Source: Arthrobacter alpinus (GTDB lineage: Bacteria > Actinomycetota > Actinomycetes > Actinomycetales > Micrococcaceae). Taken from it: a stretch of 64,000 nucleotides of DNA. A program made the position numbers and the translations under genes. The stretch spans positions 1,178,001 to 1,242,000 of the forward strand of contig NZ_CP012677.1 in assembly GCF_001294625.1 (NCBI RefSeq). Direction: 5' to 3'. Positions 57,277 to 64,000 of the stretch are shown here, piece after piece; position 1 is the first letter of the stretch, and every line of letters begins with the position of its first letter. Under the pieces are notes generated by a model. The model was not told the DNA's origin. It searched no databases and saw only the letters and a program-made list of their open reading frames with translations.

Positions 57277-57333
57277 GGCGGCGCTGCCACAGCGCTGACC
57301 ATGCTTGGATGATCGAACGAGTGGAGCGCCGCC
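57277..57333 (-). terminator. msrB terminator hairpin
   Basis: GGCGGCGCT (57277-57285) and AGCGCCGCC (57325-57333) are exact complements with a 39-nt loop, 40 nt beyond the msrB stop on the minus strand and before DUF6421. Confidence 0.5.
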
Positions 57334-57372
57334 TGAATGCCGTCAGAGGAACTGCGGGGCTACTTGGCGGTT

Positions 57373-57789
57373 TTACGGATCCTGCAATAGACGCAACGAG
57401 ATCGAGTTGATGCAAAAACGCTCGTCAGTGGGGGTGTCGTATCCCTCACCCTTGAACAGGTGGCCCAGGTGCGAGTCACAGGCAGTGCAGCGAACCTCGA
57501 TCCGTTCCATGCCCAAGGTCTTGTCATGGAGGTAGCGGACAGTGTCCTCGGCGAGAGGGGCAAAGAAGGACGGCCAGCCGCAGTGGGAGGAGAACTTTTC
57601 CCGTGAGGTGAACAACTCCGCGCCACACGCCCGACAGGCGTAAACACCCGAGGTGGCGGTGTCCCAGTACTCGCCGGTGAACGGCCGCTCCGTGCCAGCT
57701 TGGCGCAAAACAGCAAATTCTTCCGCCGTCAGTTCCTCACGCCATTGTTCATCGGTCTTGGACAGGGCACCTTCAGTAGAATTAGTCAT
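57373..57789 (-). CDS. msrB: Peptide-methionine (R)-S-oxide reductase
   Basis: Repairs the R-sulfoxide of methionine in proteins. Seen: Zn-binding CRACGAELF and CTACDSHLGHLF, the SHCGWPSFFAPL motif, and the catalytic Cys in RFCINSISLRL near the C-terminus. 138 residues from ATG 57789; a GTG 9 nt upstream is in frame and cannot be excluded, as no good ribosome site is visible. It follows the USP-like gene by 5-14 nt on the same strand and is probably co-transcribed with it. Confidence 0.94.
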   Translation of the reverse strand: MTNSTEGALSKTDEQWREELTAEEFAVLRQAGTERPFTGEYWDTATSGVYACRACGAELFTSREKFSSHCGWPSFFAPLAEDTVRYLHDKTLGMERIEVRCTACDSHLGHLFKGEGYDTPTDERFCINSISLRLLQDP

Positions 57790-57803
57790 ACTGTTCACAA
57801 CGC

Positions 57804-58295
57804 TCAGGAGTCGCCAATAAATCCCGAATCGGAGTATAGATGCAACACCGGCAGCCCCAGCTTCCTTTGGGCCTGGGTGGCCCAGTCCTGCCGGAACGTG
57901 TCAGCCAGGGCGTGCGGCCGGGTAACCACCACGGCTTGACGGGCACCTGAGTCGGTGACCGCGGCGGTCAAGGAGGCCACCGGATCGCCGTCGGCAACAC
58001 GGCCGGTGACCTTGGCCCCCGCACCGGTGAGCACCGCCAATGAAGAGTCAAGAGTTTCCTGCGCCTCGGCCCGGATGGTGGCAGTGTCCGGCTTTTCGCG
58101 GAGCTCACGCAGAACTCCGGGCAGATCGAGCATTGTCAGCTGGTCGATCACGTCCACCAGCAAGTGGCGTTTGGTGTCGGCAGGAACCAGCAAGACCAAC
58201 TCAACGTCGTCGTCGGGGCCGTACAGTTCAGTGATGTTTATGACATCGGTGGCCGTCAGGGGTTCTTCGGTCAGGATGATGATGGCGTCGCTCAT
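57804..58295 (-). CDS. Hypothetical protein, universal-stress-protein-like fold
   Basis: A 163-residue soluble protein with strand-turn-strand pattern ELVLLVPADT and QAVVVTRPHALADTF...GLPVLHLY, reminiscent of a USP/HUP fold, but without a clear ATP-binding G-x2-G-x9-G. I do not recognise a named family. Start ATG 58295 with GGAG just upstream; a TAAGCT box sits 6 nt before the ATG. It is followed directly by msrB, so both may answer oxidative conditions (inferred). Confidence 0.65.
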   Translation of the reverse strand: MSDAIIILTEEPLTATDVINITELYGPDDDVELVLLVPADTKRHLLVDVIDQLTMLDLPGVLRELREKPDTATIRAEAQETLDSSLAVLTGAGAKVTGRVADGDPVASLTAAVTDSGARQAVVVTRPHALADTFRQDWATQAQRKLGLPVLHLYSDSGFIGDS

Positions 58296-58419
58296 GGCTC
58301 CAGCTTAGGCATACGAATGGAATATTGCTTACCGTGTCGAAGTAAATACTGCTCACGATTGTTCTGCGCAGCCCGGTGCGTCGCTCGACGAGTTCGGCAC
58401 GGGTAGGCAGAATGGGGGT

Positions 58420-59637
58420 ATGGCAACTTCGGTGCGACAGTCCAACAAATGGCTCAAATGGGGTGCGCTGGGTGCCGGGGCGGCCGGCGGTGCCGCGATC
58501 ACAGTGGTCATGGCCACCTCGGCTCTCGCAGCATTTTTTGCACGCCGGGTGGTCACCCCGGACAAGACTCGCCTGGACGACGTCTCCATCCTTGCCGTCA
58601 TTGCCAAGGGGTCCGATGTGCAGGTGGTGCTCGGGGCCAGCCCGGACACCATCATCGAGGGCACATACGCGATTTACTTTGACGGTGGCCGCGCGCACGC
58701 CGTGATCGGCTCCATTGTCAGCTACGTGCCACGTGAAGGCAGCATCACCCGGGAAATTCTTGCCGTCCACGGCGGCGACTTGCGCACAGCTACCAGCGGA
58801 TGGTGGTCGGGAAGCGTGTACGCCCATCCGGAGGAATTGGGGCTCGACGCCGAAGAGGTGACCCTGGCGCTACCCGGCGGCCCCGCCCCTGCCTGGCTCG
58901 TGAAGGCACCGGATGCGTTGCCCACGTGGGCGGTCATGGTCCACGGGCGCGGTGCCACCCGCAGCGAAGCCCTGCGCGCCGTCCCGGCAGCCCATCGCCT
59001 CGGCATGAACGCTCTGCTGATTTCTTACCGGAACGACGGCGACGCTCCTGCAGCGGCCGACGGCCGGTACGGGCTGGGGGTCACCGAATGGGCCGACGTG
59101 GAAGCCGCCGTCGACTACGCCGTGGCGCACGGCGCCAAGAACGTGGTCCTCTTTGGCTACTCCATGGGAGCGGCCATCTGCCTGCAGACAGCCGATCTGG
59201 CACGGAACCGCAAACATATCCTGGCCATGGTGCTGGACGCCCCGGTGATCAACTGGGTCAATGTTTTGGCACACCAGGCGCAGATGAATAGGATCCCGGA
59301 CTATGTGGGCCGGTACGGCCAATTGATGCTCAGTCATCCTCTGGGCAGGCGCATCACCGGGTTGGCGGCGCCCGTCAACCTCAAGAGCATGGATTGGGTG
59401 AGCCGGGCGGTCGAGCTGCGCACTCCCACATTGATCCTGCACAGCATCGACGACGACTTTGTGCCCTACGAACCCACCGCAGAGCTGGCAAAGCGGAATC
59501 CCGAAATGGTCACCTTTGAGCCGTTCAGCAAGGCCCGGCACACCAAGGAATGGAACGTCGATCCCGTCCGCTGGGAAAGCGTCGTGGAAACGTGGCTGCG
59601 CCCGCGCCTGGGCCGCTACGGGCTACCCCGGGGCTGA
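58420..59637 (+). CDS. Membrane-anchored alpha/beta hydrolase
   Basis: A 405-residue protein with an N-terminal hydrophobic segment (LGAGAAGGAAITVVMATSA, about 16-34), then a lead domain, then an alpha/beta hydrolase fold. Seen: MVHGRGATRSE oxyanion region (about 172), GYSMGAA nucleophile Ser (about 247), Asp in SIDDDFVPY (about 348) and His in RHTKEWNVD (about 373). The catalytic triad is complete, so it is probably active; substrate unknown. ATG 58420 with a GGGGG run upstream. Divergent from the USP-like gene and convergent with ybaK across a hairpin. Confidence 0.82.
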   Translation: MATSVRQSNKWLKWGALGAGAAGGAAITVVMATSALAAFFARRVVTPDKTRLDDVSILAVIAKGSDVQVVLGASPDTIIEGTYAIYFDGGRAHAVIGSIVSYVPREGSITREILAVHGGDLRTATSGWWSGSVYAHPEELGLDAEEVTLALPGGPAPAWLVKAPDALPTWAVMVHGRGATRSEALRAVPAAHRLGMNALLISYRNDGDAPAAADGRYGLGVTEWADVEAAVDYAVAHGAKNVVLFGYSMGAAICLQTADLARNRKHILAMVLDAPVINWVNVLAHQAQMNRIPDYVGRYGQLMLSHPLGRRITGLAAPVNLKSMDWVSRAVELRTPTLILHSIDDDFVPYEPTAELAKRNPEMVTFEPFSKARHTKEWNVDPVRWESVVETWLRPRLGRYGLPRG

Positions 59638-59656
59638 GCTTCGCGCCCTGAAGCCG

Positions 59657-59709
59657 GCCGAGGTAGACGGACCGTCGCGAATCGGCAGTTTCGCAGCGTC
59701 GACCTCGGC
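59657..59709. terminator. Hairpin between convergent hydrolase and ybaK genes
   Basis: GCCGAGGTAGACG (59657-59669) and CGTCGACCTCGGC (59697-59709) pair over 13 bp with one mismatch; outer GAAGCC/GGCTTC can also pair. It serves both convergent genes. Confidence 0.6.
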
Positions 59710-59738
59710 ATGGTTCCGTCGGCTTCGATGAATTTGAG

Positions 59739-60239
59739 CTAGCCGGCGTGGCTGATGGGTGCTGTGATGGCGTTGGTGAGCCGGAGCAAATCGGTCGGGG
59801 CCAGCTCGACGTCGAAGCCCCGCCGGCCGCCGGAGACGTAGACGGTCTCGAATAACAAGGCTGATTCATCCACCACGGTGGGGGAGTGCTGGCGCTGGCC
59901 CAGAGGGGAGATGCCGCCCAGTACATAGCCCGTTCGGCGTTGTGCCACGGCCGGGTCCGCCATGGCGGCCCGTTTGTGCCCGCAGGCGTGGGCAAGGGCC
60001 TTCAAGTTCAGGCTGCCGTTGACAGGAACCACCGCCACGGTCAGTGTGCCGTCCACATCGGCCATCAAGGTTTTGAAGACCCGTTCGGGGGCCACACCTA
60101 AGACCTGGGCCGCTTCCATCCCAAAGCTGGCCGCCGCAGGGTCGTGGGCATAGGCGTGCGGGGTGAAGCTCACGCCCGCTGCGGACAAGGCAACGGTTGC
60201 AGGTGTGCCGGCGCTGGCGGCGGCGTGCTTTTTTCCCAT
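59739..60239 (-). CDS. ybaK: YbaK/EbsC family aminoacyl-tRNA deacylase
   Basis: A 166-residue editing enzyme; YbaK hydrolyses Cys-tRNA(Pro), a common mis-charging product. Seen: AHDPAAASFGMEAAQVLGV, FKTLMADVDGTLTVAVVPVNG (family motif KT L), KALAHACGHKRAAMADPA and TGYVLGGISPLGQ, all conserved. Start ATG 60239, with CATAAT 7 nt upstream and no ribosome site, so probably leaderless; a longer frame upstream is rejected. Downstream of the sufE terminator. Confidence 0.9.
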   Translation of the reverse strand: MGKKHAAASAGTPATVALSAAGVSFTPHAYAHDPAAASFGMEAAQVLGVAPERVFKTLMADVDGTLTVAVVPVNGSLNLKALAHACGHKRAAMADPAVAQRRTGYVLGGISPLGQRQHSPTVVDESALLFETVYVSGGRRGFDVELAPTDLLRLTNAITAPISHAG

Positions 60240-60261
60240 GCCATTAATTATGGCAGCGAAA

Positions 60262-60301
60262 TGCCCCGTCCCGCCATGGCGAACCATGGCGCGACGGGGC
60301 A
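60262..60301 (-). terminator. Terminator behind sufE
   Basis: TGCCCCGTC (60262-60270) and GACGGGGCA (60293-60301) plus GCCATGG/CCATGGC (60273-60279, 60284-60290) form a 16-bp stem with a 2-nt internal loop on each side and a CGAA loop. It starts 21 nt after the sufE stop. Confidence 0.8.
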
Positions 60302-60322
60302 GGTGTGCCACCGTGGTTCCCA

Positions 60323-60781
60323 TCAGGCGGGCGGGCGCACCCCGCTGGCAACCTTGCGCTTGACCCGCCCCAACATCGCCGACATGCCGCGCATGCGCAA
60401 GGGCGAGATGGCACGGGTGAGACCCAACTGCTCCGGCATGTCATCGGGCACAGCCAAGATCTCTTCAGCCGTCAGCCCGTCCAAACCCTCAAACAACACC
60501 GAGGCGAAGCCGCGCGTGGTGGGTGCCTCGGGAGGCGCCTGAAAAAACAACCGCATGACCTCGCCGTCGTCCGTTTTCTCTGCCTCCACCGTCAGGAACA
60601 ACGGCGACTGGCACTCGAGGACCTGTTCGAGCAACTCGGGATGGTTACTCAACCGTTCGGGCAGCGCCGGCAGGGTGCGTGAGAATTCCAGCAGGAGCGT
60701 CAATCTATCGCGTTCTTCCAATTCCTGAAAATCGCTTACGATCTCTGCCAATGTTGGGGGGAGTACTGGTGAAATAGTCAT
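60323..60781 (-). CDS. sufE: SufE-like cysteine desulfuration protein
   Basis: A 152-residue SufE-family sulfur acceptor/donor. Seen: PPTLAEIVSDFQELEERDRLTLLLEFS, the active Cys in LECQSPLFLTVE (about 58), and FASVLFEGLDGLTAEEILAVPDD, all family-typical. Here it is 46 nt downstream of a thiosulfate sulfurtransferase gene, not in a suf operon, so it may take sulfur from that enzyme; a mycobacterial sseA-sufE pair has the same order (recalled). Start ATG 60781. Ends with a strong terminator. Confidence 0.88.
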   Translation of the reverse strand: MTISPVLPPTLAEIVSDFQELEERDRLTLLLEFSRTLPALPERLSNHPELLEQVLECQSPLFLTVEAEKTDDGEVMRLFFQAPPEAPTTRGFASVLFEGLDGLTAEEILAVPDDMPEQLGLTRAISPLRMRGMSAMLGRVKRKVASGVRPPA

Positions 60782-60827
60782 TGACTAAAGGATACGTTTC
60801 TTTTCGGCGGGGTGGGGAATCTGGGGC

Positions 60828-61748
60828 TCAGCTGGCGCTGGGCCATTCCCCGCGCTCTGAACCCACCGCGATGGGTACCCGGACGGCGTTGCCCCACTCG
60901 GTCCAGGAGCCGTCGTAGTTGCGGACGGTGTCAAAGCCGAGCAAGTACTTCAGGGCGAACCAGGTGTGGCTGGAACGTTCGCCGATGCGGCAGTAGGCCA
61001 CGACGTCGTCGCCAGCCTTCAGCCCGGCCTCGCCGAGGTACAGGGCCTCGAGTTCTTCGCGGCTCCGGTAAGTGCCGTCGCTCTCGGCGGCCCGGGCCCA
61101 CGGGACGGAGGCCGCCGTGGGGATGTGGCCGCCGCGAAGTGTGCCTTCCTGCGGGTAGGCGGGCATGTGGGTGCGCTCACCGGTGTACTCCTCGGTGGAG
61201 CGCACGTCGATCAGCGGGTTGCCCACGTGGGCAAGAACGTCGTCCTTGTAGGCGCGGATGGGGGCGTCATTGCGCTCCACCACCGGGTAGCTGGTGGCTC
61301 GGGCCACCTCCGTGGCATCCGTGGTCAGCTCGCGGCCTTCGGCAATCCACTTGTCGCGGCCGCCGTCGAGCAGCCGGACATCTTCGTGACCGAACAGCGT
61401 GAAGACCCAGAGGGCGTACGCGGCCCACCAGTTGGACTTGTCGCCGTACACCACCACGGTGGTGTCGCGCGAGATGCCCTTGGCCGCGGCCAGGAGGGCG
61501 AAAGCCGCCCCGTCAATGTAGTCCCGTCTCACGTCGTCGTTCAGGTCCGTGTGCCAGTCAATCTTGACCGAGCCGGGGATGTGGCCGGTCTCATACAGCA
61601 GCACGTCCTCATCCGACTCCACAACTACCAAGCTGCCATCTTTCGTGGCGCCGCTGGCAAGAGCCTGCGCAAGCCATTGGGTGGAAACGAGGCGTTCGGG
61701 GTGGGCATAAGAGGCAAACTTCTCATTGGTTTCAACTGCAACAGGCAT
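60828..61748 (-). CDS. sseA: Thiosulfate sulfurtransferase (tandem rhodanese)
   Basis: A 306-residue two-domain rhodanese. The first domain is inactive-type; the second carries the persulfide Cys253 in [16 protein letters not shown]. Also seen: [33 protein letters not shown] and [14 protein letters not shown] of domain 1 and [11 protein letters not shown] near the end. It moves sulfane sulfur from thiosulfate or 3-mercaptopyruvate to acceptors; sufE follows and is the likely acceptor. Start ATG 61748 with AAGGGG upstream; an extension through 62129 is rejected. A structured leader (61766-61820) precedes the ribosome site. Confidence 0.92.
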   Translation of the reverse strand: MPVAVETNEKFASYAHPERLVSTQWLAQALASGATKDGSLVVVESDEDVLLYETGHIPGSVKIDWHTDLNDDVRRDYIDGAAFALLAAAKGISRDTTVVVYGDKSNWWAAYALWVFTLFGHEDVRLLDGGRDKWIAEGRELTTDATEVARATSYPVVERNDAPIRAYKDDVLAHVGNPLIDVRSTEEYTGERTHMPAYPQEGTLRGGHIPTAASVPWARAAESDGTYRSREELEALYLGEAGLKAGDDVVAYCRIGERSSHTWFALKYLLGFDTVRNYDGSWTEWGNAVRVPIAVGSERGEWPSAS

Positions 61749-61765
61749 GGTGCCCCTTCCGTAGA

Positions 61766-61820
61766 CAGCCCTCCCGCGGGTCGCCGGAGAATTCCGGGAC
61801 CCCGTCGCTAGGCAGGGCTG
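61766..61820 (-). promoter_or_regulatory. Structured 5' leader of sseA
   Basis: CAGCCCT (61766-61772) and AGGGCTG (61814-61820) form an outer stem around an inner one (GGTC-CCGGA/TCCGG-GACC, 61779-61801, one bulged base, GAAT loop). It ends about 6 nt before the ribosome site. It does not match a riboswitch class I know. Confidence 0.4.
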
Positions 61821-61993
61821 AGATTTGTGGCCCCCGCTTTGGTGGCGGCACGGCCATTTCCTCATCATCAGCGTAACGATTTCAGGCCCTGAATGCTTCC
61901 CGCCGTTAACCTGGGGCAATATCTCGGCGGTATTCTTGAAGCTGTGCGCCTTGCAGCACCTTTCTACAGTTTCCTTGATGAACGGATCAGTCC

Positions 61994-63058
61994 TTGGTAC
62001 AAGTTGAGCAACTCTCCACCCGCCGCCCGGCAGTCTCGGTGGAGGAACTGCTAAAGGGATTTGTCCCCTCGCCCCGGTTTGGGGAGGTTTCCTTCGCCAC
62101 CTACCGGCCAGACCCGGCCCAGCCTTCACAGGCCCAAGCCGTGCAGATGCTGGAGGAATTCGGGGCCACAGTGGCGACGAAGCCCGTCACCGGGTTGCGG
62201 AAACTCTTCGGCTCCAAGGCCAAAACGCCTGCCGCGCGGGCAGGGATCTACCTCGACGGCGGCTTCGGAGTGGGCAAAACCCACCTCTTGTCCTCGCTGT
62301 GGCATCAGGTGGAGGGGCCCAAGGCCATCGGTACCTTTGTCGAGTACACCAACCTGGTAGGGGCCTTGTCCTTCCGCAAGACGGTGGAGGCGCTGAGCAG
62401 TTACAAACTGGTGTGCATCGACGAGTTTGAGTTGGATGACCCAGGAGACACCGTGCTGATGTCACGGTTGATGCGTGAACTGGCCGACGCCGGTGTGAAG
62501 CTTGCCGCCACCTCCAACACCCTGCCCGGATCCCTCGGGGACGGCCGGTTTGCTGCGGTCGATTTCCAGCGTGAAATCCAGGTCCTGGCCGAGCAGTTTG
62601 AGATCTTGCACATCGACGGTGAGGACTTCCGCCACCGGGGCCTGCCCACTCCGCCGGCCCCCATCGCCAATAGCGATCTGGATGCCACCATGCGCCGCGA
62701 ATTTGCCGACAAGACTGTCGCCGTGGATGACTTTGGCATCCTGGTTGAACACCTGGCCGGTGTGCACCCTTCGCGGTACAGGCAAATGCTGGAAGGCGTC
62801 GACGCGGTGGTGTGGCGCAACGTCCACACCATCACGGAGCAGTCAGTGGCCCTGCGGTTTGTGGTCCTCGCTGATCGCCTTTACGACAAGGACGTGCCCA
62901 TCCTGGCCAGCGGCGTATCCTTGGATGCCTTGTTCACACCCGAAATGATGAGCGGTGGCTACCAGAAGAAATATTTCCGCGCCGTGTCGCGACTGACTGC
63001 GTTGGCGCGCGAAGCACAAGCCGATGCACCGGAGACGGTGCCGGCCTCCGTGGGCTAA
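61994..63058 (+). CDS. zapE: Cell division protein ZapE (AFG1-like ATPase)
   Basis: A 354-residue AFG1/ZapE ATPase that, in E. coli, helps Z-ring constriction under stress. Seen: Walker [10 protein letters not shown] (about 89-97), the sensor/Walker B region [14 protein letters not shown] (about 139-152), [11 protein letters not shown], and the C-terminal [13 protein letters not shown]. An in-frame TGA lies 4 codons upstream, so TTG 61994 is the likely start; the next candidate (GTG) is inside the conserved part. No neighbour is functionally tied; it is divergent from sseA. A strong hairpin follows. Confidence 0.9.
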   Translation: MVQVEQLSTRRPAVSVEELLKGFVPSPRFGEVSFATYRPDPAQPSQAQAVQMLEEFGATVATKPVTGLRKLFGSKAKTPAARAGIYLDGGFGVGKTHLLSSLWHQVEGPKAIGTFVEYTNLVGALSFRKTVEALSSYKLVCIDEFELDDPGDTVLMSRLMRELADAGVKLAATSNTLPGSLGDGRFAAVDFQREIQVLAEQFEILHIDGEDFRHRGLPTPPAPIANSDLDATMRREFADKTVAVDDFGILVEHLAGVHPSRYRQMLEGVDAVVWRNVHTITEQSVALRFVVLADRLYDKDVPILASGVSLDALFTPEMMSGGYQKKYFRAVSRLTALAREAQADAPETVPASVG

Positions 63059-63073
63059 GCGGTTAACGACGAA

Positions 63074-63109
63074 AGGCGTCGGTGCTGTCTCTCGACAGGA
63101 CCGACGCCT
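63074..63109. terminator. Hairpin between zapE and the MT0933-like gene
   Basis: Arms 63074-63089 and 63094-63109 are complementary over 16 bp with one mismatch and a TCTC loop, 15 nt after the zapE stop. It can serve both convergent genes. Confidence 0.8.
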
Positions 63110-63142
63110 CCTCTGACGCCATATTAAGGGCGAAGGGCGGTT

Positions 63143-63343
63143 CTACTGTGCAGGTCCGTTCTTGGCGGCACCATCCACGAACGTGGATGCTGCCTGCTGA
63201 GCGGAGTCGACGTGATCTTTGAATTTGTCACCGGTCTTGCTGTCGAGAAAGTCGCCAACATTTTCGATGCCGCCCTTGATCGCGTCCTCCTTGCCATCAA
63301 TGAATTCCGCAGCTTTGCCCTTGATATCGTCAAATATAGACAA
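63143..63343 (-). CDS. MT0933/Rv0909-type antitoxin-like small protein
   Basis: A 66-residue acidic, helical protein of the MT0933_antitox family: MSIFDDIKGKAAEFIDGKED, then GGIENVGDFLDSKTGDKF and HVDSAQQAASTFVDGA. In mycobacteria the relative Rv0909 is the antitoxin of Rv0910, but no toxin gene is adjacent here, so an antitoxin role is not supported by context. TTG start at 63343 with GGGAGGTG 6 nt upstream. That ribosome site is complementary to GGCACCTCC further up the leader (see findings). Confidence 0.75.
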   Translation of the reverse strand: MSIFDDIKGKAAEFIDGKEDAIKGGIENVGDFLDSKTGDKFKDHVDSAQQAASTFVDGAAKNGPAQ

Positions 63344-63519
63344 TAGGCACCTCCCTTCGGTCCTGGGGCCATTGGCGCCCCAACTTCTTTAAGCTTTAGC
63401 TCTGACCAACACATTGTCAATGGCTCGACCAGACTCTCCTAGGAGGTGCCAGGGCCGCCGCGTTCGGTCCTGTCCCGTTGCCAAGCGCAGCACAAATTTT
63501 CCCCCGGAGGGGTGAATCC

Positions 63520-64000
63520 TCAAATGGTGCGCTGCCCGGCGGCAACCATGCGGGCCACGTGCCTGGCGTCGCGCCCCACCCCGCCCAGAAGCGCGGAGGT
63601 AAGCCCAAACTGGAAAGGCACCCCCACAAAGAACAGCCCCGGCAGGGCTGCGGCTGCGCCCCGGTCCGTCAGCGGCCAGCCATGCCCGTCGCGTTCCAGC
63701 CCGCTAATCCAGGCATAGTCAGGCCGGAACCCGGTGGCCCAGACGACCGTGGTGACGTCCGGGATGGATTGTCCAACGAAGGAGGGGGCGCCGGTGTCCG
63801 CCACGGACTCAAGGCGCGGCAGGAGAACGACGCCGGCCCGCTCGGCATCCGCCGTGGAAACGGAGATCAACGGGGCGCCATGGGCCACCGTCTTGGGTGC
63901 CACTTTTCGACCCAAGGGTGTGCGCCGGGTCAGCGCGCGGTGGATGAACTGCCAGTAAAGGTCTCCGCCGTACTTTAGGAGGGCATCGGGGATGTGGAAG
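63520..64000 (-). CDS. FAD-dependent monooxygenase/oxidoreductase (5' end beyond window)
   Basis: C-terminal 160 residues of a flavoprotein monooxygenase-like enzyme. Seen: TTVVWATGFRPDYAWI, the family motif A-T-G-x-R-P-D joining the FAD/NADPH domains, and the terminal GLFFVGVPFQFGLTSALLGGVGRDARHVA, typical of the CzcO-like branch of flavin monooxygenases. The frame continues off the right edge with YGGDLYWQFIHRALTRR. Substrate unknown; heavy-metal-resistance association of the family is not shown. Ends 176 nt before the MT0933-like start. Confidence 0.8.
   Translation of the reverse strand, partial: FHIPDALLKYGGDLYWQFIHRALTRRTPLGRKVAPKTVAHGAPLISVSTADAERAGVVLLPRLESVADTGAPSFVGQSIPDVTTVVWATGFRPDYAWISGLERDGHGWPLTDRGAAAALPGLFFVGVPFQFGLTSALLGGVGRDARHVARMVAAGQRTI

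Noticed and set aside
60828..62129. N-terminal extension of sseA by 127 codons
   Set aside because: The extension crosses the divergent promoter region and the start of zapE; ATG 61748 has a ribosome site and matches rhodanese length.

Overview
The window is ordinary high-GC actinobacterial chromosome. Gene content and order point to an Arthrobacter-like member of the Micrococcaceae: a sigA/dut/dxs neighbourhood, a fused CydDC exporter, a Pat-type acetyltransferase with an N-terminal GNAT domain, SepH, and many short 5' leaders with TANNNT -10 boxes right in front of start codons. I see no rRNA, tRNA, CRISPR array, insertion sequence or prophage. Coding density is very high and the two outermost genes (lpd, and an FAD-dependent monooxygenase-like gene) are cut by the window edges.

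Layout. 1-5.5 kb: lpd (3' end missing) and pepA on the minus strand, then a PAC2 protein and an MFS permease on the plus strand. 5.6-11.2 kb: DUF4192, the principal sigma factor sigA with a candidate SigH/SigR-type promoter, a small zinc-ribbon protein, and parE. 11.2-20 kb: a BlaI/M56 regulator-protease pair facing a cytochrome bd operon (cydA, cydB, fused cydDC) and a tandem GNAT enzyme; two identical-pattern dyads lie between blaI and cydA. 20-28 kb: DinB-like protein, parC, Pat-like acetyltransferase, DUF5998, a phosphodiesterase. 28-40 kb: sepH, DUF3093, dut, DUF3710, OB-fold, DUF3159, two TrkA-type RCK proteins divergent from a KimA/Kup-like APC permease, a TRAM-type RNA methyltransferase and a CtpE-like P-type ATPase. 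40-48 kb: aconitase, dxs with two overlapping downstream genes, a small membrane protein with an amber codon near its start, an aldo/keto reductase and a Tat-lipoprotein Rieske protein. 48-57 kb (all minus): fadAB for beta-oxidation, RNase D-like HRDC protein, DUF3000, threonine aldolase, SDR, DUF6421. 57-64 kb: msrB with a USP-like gene, an alpha/beta hydrolase, YbaK, the sseA-sufE sulfur-transfer pair, zapE, an MT0933-type antitoxin-like protein and the partial monooxygenase.

How the parts fit. Most genes are housekeeping: TCA/2-oxoacid metabolism (lpd, acnA), transcription and DNA topology (sigA, parE, parC), isoprenoids (dxs), nucleotide hygiene (dut), cell division (sepH, zapE), ion homeostasis (RCK pair, APC permease, P-type ATPase) and fatty-acid oxidation (fadAB). 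The best candidate for a less described system is the BlaI/M56-cydABDC block, where a protease-repressor pair of the beta-lactam-sensor type appears wired to the bd oxidase through two TTCTAC-N5-GTAGAA dyads. Other leads are the interrupted small membrane gene at 46.5 kb, a dyad in front of fadA, a set of about a dozen likely leaderless genes, and several very long-stemmed hairpins acting as terminators. Family names come from recognising sequence motifs by eye; no database search was run.
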